From Tricholoma matsutake (lineage: Eukaryota > Basidiomycota > Agaricomycetes > Agaricales > Tricholomataceae): DNA of 64,000 nt. Position 1 is the stretch's first letter. Each line of letters starts with the position of its first letter. The notes under the pieces are model-generated. The model did no database searches, was not told the origin of the DNA, and worked only from the letters and a program-made list of their open reading frames with translations. The stretch spans positions 806,001-870,000 of the forward strand of contig AP026541.1 in the NCBI GenBank assembly GCA_026075535.2, read 5' to 3'. The position numbers and the translations under genes are program-made. This document shows positions 57,348 to 64,000 of the stretch, in pieces.

Positions 57348-58441
57348 TGGGACTCTTCCACAAAATTCTTCTGCTTGCCTTCCTCCAGCTTCACTTCCTC
57401 GATTGTAGCTTCCCTAATCTTTCTCTTCTGCCTACAATTCCTAGAAATGTGTCCCAACTGCCCACAGTTAAAACATTTAAGTGGGGCTCGTCTCCCTGCT
57501 TGATCAACCTCCATTGCCTCTGCTGGTGCTGCTGACTCCATAACTATAGGTGTCACTGCCATGGCCAGTGGCTGTGCCCTTGGAGCTTGTGCCTGAGGCA
57601 CTTTTCCTTTCTCAGACTTTCCTCCTGATGACTTTCCAAATTTACTACTTCCGTACATCAACTTTGACTCTGCCTGTTCCTGCTGATATTGCCAGTCAAG
57701 GGGCATTGCCCAATTATACCACTCATCCAACTTCTCTGGCATAGAAGGTAGTCGGTAGATAGACTTAGAATAAAGAGGGATTTAATCCTGCTTTCAAAAA
57801 CTCTACCAATGCGGCTTCTCCCATGTCCATTTGCAAAGCTTCTGCTTTGAACTGCAAAATAAATTCATCCGCTGTTAAGGAACCTTGGCGCATGGTCTTT
57901 AATTTAGCATTGGCTGTCGCCTTTGGATTAGGATCTCCAAATTGTGCCTCCATCTCTCCAGAAATTCCTTGAAGGTTGCAAATGGTTTATTTCCCATGGC
58001 AATTTGATTAATAGCCTCGTTTCTCCAGAACTGTGCTTTCCCCCCCTGAATGTATGAGAGAGCAAACATAATCCTAGACTCGGCTGTACAAAACTCTGGC
58101 TTCCTCCCATGGATGTACAATACTATAGAGCTGATGAAGGATTTTGTATTCTCCATGGTACCGTCAAAGATTTGCGGGGGCATGTACTTAGGTAAGTGTG
58201 CCTTTCCATTTCCGGATTTCTCCACCATCTCATCCTCCTGTGATATCCACTCCACCATCTCCTCCATCTCATCATCTCTTTCTCCTATCATTTCTGGCTG
58301 TACTTCTGCTTGTCTGGGCTGTGATGCTGCCAATACTGACACTAATTGCGACATTTGGGCTGTGAGCGCATCAATTTTCACCTCTAGTGCTGGTATGGGA
58401 ACAGGATTAGGACCAGGATTAGAAGTTGAAGGTTTGGACAT
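57344..58441 (-). pseudogene. Gypsy-3 gag
   Basis: Starts MSKPSTSNPGPNPVPIP with a short coiled region (EVKIDALTAQMSQLVSVLAA). Capsid segments are KYMPPQIFDGTMENTKSFIS, GGKAQFWRNEAINQIAMG and FKEFLERW. A frameshift lies near 57950, then MEAQFGDPNPKATANAKLKT and FILQFKAEALQMDMGEAALV. A second frameshift near 57765 leads to LDEWYNWAMPLDWQYQQEQA and a zinc knuckle, CFNCGQLGHISRNC. Protease follows in the next frame with slight overlap. Confidence 0.85.
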
Positions 58442-58928
58442 AATTGTACAATCTGTGATGAATCACTTCTTTGACAAATTCAAAATTTTTTCTTCAAGAC
58501 CTCTCCAAACGTTTATGGGTCACGTGATAAGGTTCATCGAGGTTCGTCAATGGTTCGTCGTTCATCGGGCGCCTATTTTGACACTTCGGATCAATAACCC
58601 TTCCAACAGTGCCTGATCTCGGAGATATCACTGAATCCAGCTTGTAACTAAAATAGTTGTCTGAATAGAGTAATGTAAATTGTAACTAAACCAGATCCAA
58701 TCAGTTGTCTGGTTGCAGCTGTCCTAATGACGAGCGCTGCCTCTCGATCACTGGCAGTCGCAATGTAAGGCAAGGCCTGGCGTCGGCTTACAAAAGAAAA
58801 GGTAGATTATGTATATACAAGTACTTCTGGCTCGTGCCAAAAGGATGAGTAATTGGATGTGGCGCGGTGAAACAATGACATATGTGCAAGTAAGAGAAGG
58901 CACAATGATATGGGTAGTTGTGTTCTTC

Positions 58929-59328
58929 TGTTAGGGCGACACCCACTATCTGCTAGCTAAGACCGTGCAGGTTCTCTCTACAAGAAGGGGGCGGGATCTG
59001 TGCTCATGATGGGGGAATTGATGGTTTTGATGCAAGGGGTTATTAATAGGTGAGTTTGTTGAGATAGGCCTTTCACACTGAAAGCGTAGGTGGAATACCT
59101 AAGAGAACACAACTAGCATCCCCTAGGCATATATTTAGGGTTTATATACTATGTTACACATATTGTACATTGTTGTTACCAACGCACTCGTACATGCACA
59201 TACATTTTGATGTGTGCGAAATAAAATTCTCATGCTATCAAAGTGTAGTGTCATTTGGCGTCATGTAGCATAATTCGACATAATAAATAAAATGAAATTT
59301 TATTAGGTAATGGGGTGGTTTCCTAACA
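58929..59328 (-). repeat. Gypsy-3 5' LTR
   Basis: 400 bp, TGTTAGGGCGACACCC to GGTTTCCTAACA. The leader between it and gag (58442-58928) has no recognisable primer site; the minus strand next to the LTR reads GAAGAACACAACTACCC. Confidence 0.9.
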
Positions 59329-60090
59329 GTGATTTACCAAGTTGACAGACTTTGTCTCATAATTCAATCCTGGTGACGATCAATGATGGGTTGTGATTGG
59401 TGGTAGGCAGTACAACTCACTGCATTTGTTCAAAAAGAATAGCAAAATCAATCCACTCCTCGACTGTGGATTGAACCAGTGCCGATGCTGAAGTTAAGGC
59501 TGATCCTGTCCCTGCTGCCTCTGCTGTTTCTGATATGTGAGTGGCATACATATCCATTACCCTGATATCTGTGAGCCTCCAGGATTCTGCTGCCCTCACT
59601 TCATCCTCCTATCGTTTGATTGCCAGTTGGCTGAATGCTGCCATTAGTTCACCATGGTATTGGCTGAGTTGTGTAGAGTTCTTAAGGGTTTCCTGAGATT
59701 TTGAGCAGAGTGTGACTGTCATGCCAAGCATTTTCTTGTGATTTGAATCTGTAGCATGATCATCAAGCATTTCTGCCTGATGTGGCAAGGTCGCTGTTCT
59801 GACTGTTGGGGAAATGGAATTCAGTGATGCCCACAGAGACTCAAGTATTTCTCCTGCTACAATGCTGGACCCTGGAATGAAAGACAGAGCATAGCAAAAA
59901 AAGCATTCATCCTTGTGGCCATGAACATGCAAAAGCCCATTGGCCTGGTCAATGGTTGAAGATGGGCCCCAATATGTTCCCAAAGGTGGATAATGTGTCA
60001 ACTCTGGTGGTCTTCAGCACTTGAAGGAAAGCAAAGTCAACATTCTTTTGCTGTTCTCCATCGCATCGTTTGGGCCCTACATAAGTTTTT
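59329..60090 (-). pseudogene. KDZ transposase, catalytic core part
   Basis: From about 60085 leftward: EQQKNVDFAFLQVLKTTRVD, then (59609-60001) GLLHVHGHKDECFFCYALSF, FIPGSSIVAGEILESLWASL, TVRTATLPHQAEMLDDHATD and SNHKKMLGMTVTLCSKSQET. These are the conserved KDZ blocks (HVHGH..C, FIPG, GE..E..W, LDDH..D). 59417-59599 continues with RLTDIRVMDMYATHISETAE. The part between the CxC2 region and this core is missing, replaced by the repeats at 60091-61424. Gypsy-3 interrupts at 59329. Confidence 0.8.
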
Positions 60091-60169
60091 TTCATTTGGT
60101 TTTTGTTTTAATAAACTAACTAACTCATTTTTTTAGTTTTCTAGGTTATAATCTACTAGTAATGACACC

Positions 60170-60665
60170 ACCACCCACAAACGAGCCAACACACCCACCC
60201 CACGCCTGCAAGCCCCTGCTCATAGGGTGGATCGTGAGTGTGTGCAGGTGACAACAACAATGATGCCACCATCTACCAGCACCAGAACCCCCCAGAACAC
60301 AAAGCACGGCTGCCAATGATGACAGACAACAACGACAGGGCCAACAACACACCACCCGCCTCCAGCCCCACAAGCCACTGCTCGTGGGGTGGATCATGGG
60401 TGGAATGATGCCCAGGCACAGGGACAGGAGATGACAATGACACACCACCTGCCCCCAGCCTCACGAGCAACTGCTCGTGGGGTGGATTGTGGGTGGAATG
60501 ACGCCCAGGCACAAGGACAGGAGATGACAATGACACACCACCTGCCCCCAGCCTCACGAGCAACTGCTCGTGGGGTGGATTGTAGGTGGAATGACAATGA
60601 CAACAAGCCACTTACCCCCAGCCTCATGAGCAACTGCTCGTGGGGTGGATCGTGGGTGGAAGGAC
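60170..60665. repeat. minisatellite of about 93-bp units with a built-in palindrome
   Basis: CTGCTCGTGGGGTGGAT recurs at about 60378, 60471, 60564 and 60634, and a degenerate copy lies near 60215. Units share CAGCCTCACGAGCAACTGCTCGTGGGG. CACGAGCA / TGCTCGTG (for example 60462-60479) is an 8-bp perfect inverted repeat with a 2-nt spacer. No gene. Confidence 0.85.
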
Positions 60666-60690
60666 AGACAACAGTGGGGTCACGTCCCCT

Positions 60691-60951
60691 CCCCTCCCCC
60701 ACACTTTGTGTGGGGAGGGATTTTTTTTTGTACTTTTAATTATTTATTAGTATTGTGCCCCCCCTCCCCCATTTTGCATGGGGGAGGGATTTTTTTCTTC
60801 ATGTTTTTACCTCCCCCCTCATGTTCAGTGCAAGGGGTTAGCTTTTTATGTATATAAATAAAACTCCCTCTCACATCTTGTGAGAGGGACGATTTTTTGT
60901 TTATCTATGTAATCACAATCATCCCCACTCCCTCACATTCAATGTGAGGGA
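60691..60951. repeat. array of five CCCTC...GAGGG hairpins, most followed by T-runs
   Basis: Hairpin 1: 60691-60719, then T9. Hairpin 2: 60762-60772 / 60778-60788, 11 bp perfect, then T7. Hairpin 3: 60813-60837, weak, then T5 near 60843. Hairpin 4: 60865-60875 / 60879-60889, 11 bp perfect, then T6. Hairpin 5: 60929-60939 / 60941-60951, 11 bp perfect. Units are 50-70 bp apart and differ in sequence except for the CCCTC/GAGGG frame, so compensatory pairing is kept. They resemble stem-loop terminators, but no transcript is known. Confidence 0.8.
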
Positions 60952-61044
60952 TGTGGTTAATTAAAATTTTTTGATCTTTCACTACTCCAAAAAAAATTAG
61001 AGTGTCATGAATAAACATTATATTACTATCTAATAATTCTTCTG

Positions 61045-61118
61045 TGCCTCAACTGGTTAAGCACACATGTTTGGTTTGTCATGTGATCACTCTAATCAAG
61101 ATGTCTTGAGTTCAATCC
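61045..61118 (+). other. tRNA-like pol III promoter pair (SINE-like head)
   Basis: TGCCTCAACTGG (61045-61056) matches the A-box at 11 of 12 positions, and GAGTTCAATCC (61108-61118) matches the B-box. Spacing of about 50 nt is allowed in SINEs. The segment does not fold as a proper tRNA. It lies upstream of the 61.2-61.4 kb minisatellite, the same arrangement as at 38400-38830. Confidence 0.35.
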
Positions 61119-61210
61119 TTACTCTGCACAAATATATTTTGTAGGCACTTTGACAACTTAAGACTTGAAATTTGACTATCCATTAGGGTATATACTCTAA
61201 GTTGAGCATC

Positions 61211-61410
61211 TGGAGTAACCAGAATCTGGTTGGAGTAACCAGAATCTGGTTGGAGTAACCAGAATCTGGTTGGAGTAACCAGAATAACTGGACTCCGACT
61301 GGAATAACTGGACTCCAATCGGAATAACTGGACTCTGACTGGAATAACTGGACTTCAACTGGAATAACTGGACTCTGACTGGAATAACTGGACTCCAACC
61401 GGAATAGGTG
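61211..61410. repeat. two adjoining 20-bp minisatellites
   Basis: TGGAGTAACCAGAATCTGGT is repeated about three and a half times from 61211. Then a related unit, GGAATAACTGGACTCYRACY, is repeated about six times to 61400, ending AGGTGGGGGAGGGTAAA. The 20-bp period, the TGGACTCC word and the 3' end resemble the array at 38671-38850. Confidence 0.88.
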
Positions 61411-61424
61411 GGGGAGGGTAAATT

Positions 61425-62144
61425 ACAGACTTGAGGACAGGCTGGACAGAAATTGGCAAGTGATCCTGGTTCAGGATTCAAAGGATCTCTTTGATTGTGT
61501 CCATACCCTGCCCAGCTCAATCTTTTCATCCAACACCATAAGCAGGACATGCACTGAAGCTCATGGTAGAGGTTGACCACTTCAGCAGGCCTCATCAGCA
61601 ATGTTACATGCTGAATCAGCTGGTAAAACTGATAGGCTGATGCCTTTAATTCCAGATTACAGAGCCAAAAATTGTCTAGGACCTGCACGGTGAACAGAGT
61701 CTGTATGTTGGTGAAGCTTGTGGGTAGTAAGTTACTGGTTACCAGGTCCAAGGGAATTCAGTGTTCCCCCTGACACTGGCAGGTAACCATTGCTAAGTGA
61801 TGTATTCCAGTTGTATGGACCACATGAATATAACTGTGGTTCAAGGCATTGGCAGTTGGGATGGCATTGGCAGTGGGCATGGCATTAGCAGCTGGGACAG
61901 CATTGGCAGTTTGATTAGCATGAGGCAAATATGGTTGAAACCCATGGATGTCATCATTGGCATGCTCAACTTCAGATTTGTCATTGCCATCAAAGAAGTC
62001 TTGGAAACTGTTCTCAACATCAGTATTCCCCTTTTCTTGATGCCAAAGGGCATCAAGGTGATTAAAAAATGCTGAGTTGGCCTGTATGGGGGCAATGTTT
62101 TTGATGCCTAGTGATTGTTGGTTGATGGTGAGCAGACAGTTCAC
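61425..62144 (-). pseudogene. KDZ transposase, N-terminal CxC2 part
   Basis: Frame 62144-61758 ends with Asn-Ala repeats (NAVPAANAMPTANAIP) then YIHVVHTTGIHHLAMVTCQC, QGEH, a TGA at 61755, and IPLDLVTSNLLPTSFTNIQT, LFTVQVLDNFWLCNLELKAS, AYQFYQLIQ, LYHELQCMSCLWCWMKRL, GYGHNQRDPLNPEPGSLAN and FCPACPQV. HTTGIHHL, CQCQGEH and FCPACPQ are the CxC2-like KDZ-associated signature. The frame then runs into the 20-bp minisatellite, so the following domain is lost. The true start is uncertain; upstream exons are not seen. Confidence 0.8.
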
Positions 62145-62159
62145 ACAGATATTTCATTA

Positions 62160-63480
62160 CATTTGCAAAATAAGTATTTATTGTAAGTTACTAATCTACA
62201 TTTAATAACTGTTCCCAATGATGTGAGGAACTCTATGTAAGCTAGAATCTATAAACAATCTGATAGAATAACCCCTTGACATTGTTGGGAATGGTGTCAA
62301 GAGGTGGCACTCACCACAATTCCTGGTGCTATGTTGGATTAGCAAGCTGTGCTCCGTACCAAGCACCATTCCGTGAAGCACTTGTATGTACCCATACTTC
62401 CTTATTTTGACCCCTTTTTGCCTTTGCTATACACCTAACTACTGTACTTTACAATGCAGTTAGTTGTAGTTTATAACTTTGTTACTTTTCATGTCCTGAG
62501 GGATTAATATTGCTTATAATGCCTTGGTATACCTGTCTACACTGTCACTAATGGGCTATATGAGCTGGCATAGAGTGACAAGGATAATAGGTGAGTAGGT
62601 GAAAACCCTACATTGGAGGACAAAGTTTTGACTTTCAGGATTGTATCTAGGCTATTTCATCAGGGAATGGACTATACTAAATGGTTGGAAGGATATCCAG
62701 ATGCCAGGTAAGGTCCATGCTCCATGGTAAGTGAAGTTCACCTATGTTGATGGGGAACCCATGCCCTAGTGAGCCAGAACCTTATCCCCCTGCCATAACC
62801 TCTACTAACCTTAATTATACGTTTATATCAGACCTAGGAATCAAAGAAAGCGAACGTTTTGGCTCCACAGATCTCTCAGAGTAAGCATTCCTCCTCCTCA
62901 CTCCTCATTGTCTTTTCTGTCTATACTGACCACTCTAGAGTCTTTAGGGGGCATATCACATCATTCACTATAACTATCCTGTTCTTTTTCAATGCCAATA
63001 TTAGAAGTGGAAGGCCCAGGAGTGTAGGTAAGTGATAACCTCTCCCCCCCACCCATACAGCTGCATTGACACACAACTCCTCACTCCCAGCTCTCCCAAC
63101 TTCATTCCCAACCTCTACATACATCTCTCCATCCTTCTACATACACCCTGGTGACTGTGGAGCATGTACATGCTCATTACAGGTTACCCTCTCTCACTTC
63201 TCCCCCTTCCATTCCTACCTCATACAGCACAAATAACACTTGTGTACATAGCTCTAAATATAATTATATACCTATGCACATGTAGTAGAGCCCCTCAATG
63301 GAAAAAGAGACCCCTACTCCTCTCTTTATCAAGAGAAGATGTTTGTTATTGGCCCAAAATGGGTGTAAAAGTGAAATTGATTGTTTAATAACACTCTATG
63401 CACATATATAAGTATTATCTACCAAAAAAAGCAAAGGGAAAGGGTGCAGAATGAGTGGAATAGTGAGCTCATTGTGGGGG
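62160..63480. other. no supported gene
   Basis: AT-rich, CG-poor sequence with only short frames (62921-63124 minus, 63164-63388 plus) that lack motifs. Its left edge probably holds the 5' end of the KDZ element, but I could not find its terminus. Confidence 0.4.
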
Positions 63481-63690
63481 ATGATGAGTGCAATGTGGTG
63501 TGCCAACGTTGATGGCAACGTCAGAAGTAGCTGAGTTGCCCATCACTAGTGATGCCACAGCTTGGCTCGGCTCACCTGCGGCGCGGCTCAGGCACTTGAG
63601 GTGATCAAAATGGTGCTGAGTCACCCTGAGCAGCTCTGAGCCGGCTAAGCTGATTGAGATTGCCCAAAGTTGTGGGCTTGCAATCCGAGT
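63480..63690. other. hAT-like terminal sequence (tentative)
   Basis: GAGTTGCCCATCACTA ends at 63548, and its reverse complement TAGTGATGGGCAAC resembles hAT ends. It is followed by GTGATGCCACAGCTTGGCTCGGCTCACC, a GGCTC-rich stretch typical of such elements. ATCACTAGTGAT is a perfect 12-bp palindrome. I could not find a matching second end with an 8-bp duplication. Confidence 0.25.
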
Positions 63691-64000
63691 TGTATTTATG
63701 CTTCAGTTATGTATTTTAATGGTCAAATAGGTTGTGTAGACTATTATTACAAAAGAAACAAGTTATACTATTGAGTTTTGCACAGATCTGTATCTTTGAT
63801 GAGATTATTTGGCTATGTTTATCTCCTCATACCTATTACAAAACATGTGGAAGAGATGGCTCTGGGGAGTAGGGTATAACAACATGTATTCAAAATGGCA
63901 GTAGGGACTCCTACAGAGTGTTTTATAGTGTTTTAAGAACATTTAAAGCCCTCCAGTCACTCTGAATTTGAGGCAACTTAGGGCATAGCTTGAGTGGCTC
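63691..64000. other. no feature seen
   Basis: About 300 bp of AT-rich, CG-poor sequence with no open frame of note, no repeat and no transposon end that I can identify. Confidence 0.4.

Larger units (their letters stand above)
53111..59328 (-). mobile_element. Gypsy-3: full-length chromovirus inserted in the KDZ transposase
   Basis: A 6218-bp Ty3/Gypsy element with 400-bp LTRs, flanked by the 5-bp duplication GTGAT at 53106-53110 and 59329-59333. The minus-strand order is LTR, gag, protease, reverse transcriptase, RNase H, integrase, chromodomain, polypurine tract, LTR. Gag and pol carry a few frameshifts and TGA stops. The two LTRs differ at about 22 positions by my count, nearly all transitions. 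Confidence 0.93.

Noticed and set aside
60389..60739. Long frames on both strands through the 60.4-60.7 kb repeats
   Set aside because: They arise from the 93-bp minisatellite and show no protein features.
60691..60951. A CRISPR array
   Set aside because: The repeats are not identical, there are no uniform spacers, and the sequence is eukaryotic; these are independent palindromes.
61045..61130. A functional tRNA gene
   Set aside because: The A- and B-boxes match, but the T-stem and acceptor stem do not pair and no anticodon arm is clear.
999..62144. TGA being read as an amino acid in this genome
   Set aside because: TGA interrupts only decayed transposon genes and coincides with frameshifts and lost catalytic residues. 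The two intact host genes end in TAG and TAA, and CpG deamination explains the pattern.

Overview
The window reads as a piece of a basidiomycete nuclear genome, most likely an Agaricomycete. The reasons are short GT-AG introns of about 46-63 nt and the transposon set: a pogo-like DDE transposase, Copia elements with a half-tRNA primer site, chromodomain Ty3/Gypsy elements, a Helitron and a CxC2-type KDZ transposase. No bacterial-style operons, rRNA genes, CRISPR arrays or convincing functional tRNAs are visible. All family calls come from reading motifs by eye; no database search was possible.

Layout. 1-998: 5' part of a Gypsy element (gag on the minus strand, running off the left edge), inserted into a decayed pogo/DDE_1 transposase (999-2529). 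2530-8144: gene-poor, CpG-rich sequence with only a few short, unproven reading frames. 8545-10691 (minus): an intact four-exon host gene for a GATA-like zinc-finger protein. 12108-19615 (minus): Copia-1, a broken retrotransposon split by two non-autonomous hAT elements and carrying a chromovirus tail inside its RNase H. 19665-24911: a dispersed repeat, a plus-strand Copia gag-protease remnant and a rearranged Gypsy-2 fragment. 25090-27766 (minus): a decayed multi-exon gene of unknown function. 27770-31120: repeats and unassigned sequence. 31124-36663 (minus): Copia-2, nearly complete but dead. 36664-39470: low-complexity ORF remnants, a tRNA-like head and a 20-bp minisatellite. 39584-42955: a host island with an uncertain minus-strand gene and an intact six-exon secreted alpha/beta hydrolase. 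43568-62144: a nested stack. A KDZ transposase, in three pieces, is interrupted by a full-length Gypsy-3 (53111-59328) and by a minisatellite/hairpin block (60091-61424). A Helitron (about 46-52.07 kb) sits just beyond its 3' end. 62160-64000: no supported gene.

How the parts fit. Only two genes look intact and host-like: the zinc-finger gene and the hydrolase. Nearly everything else is transposon. Across unrelated transposons the in-frame stops I read are almost all TGA, usually where the family has Arg, which fits CGA to TGA change by deamination of methylated CpG. The transposon blocks are visibly poor in CG, while the host islands are not. The most unusual items are five consecutive palindromes, most followed by T-runs (60691-60951), a zinc-knuckle gag-like region on the wrong side of a chromodomain (22640-23770), two unrecognised genes embedded in the transposon zones (25090-27766 and 44410-45882), and a paired tRNA-like head plus 20-bp minisatellite architecture at two loci.
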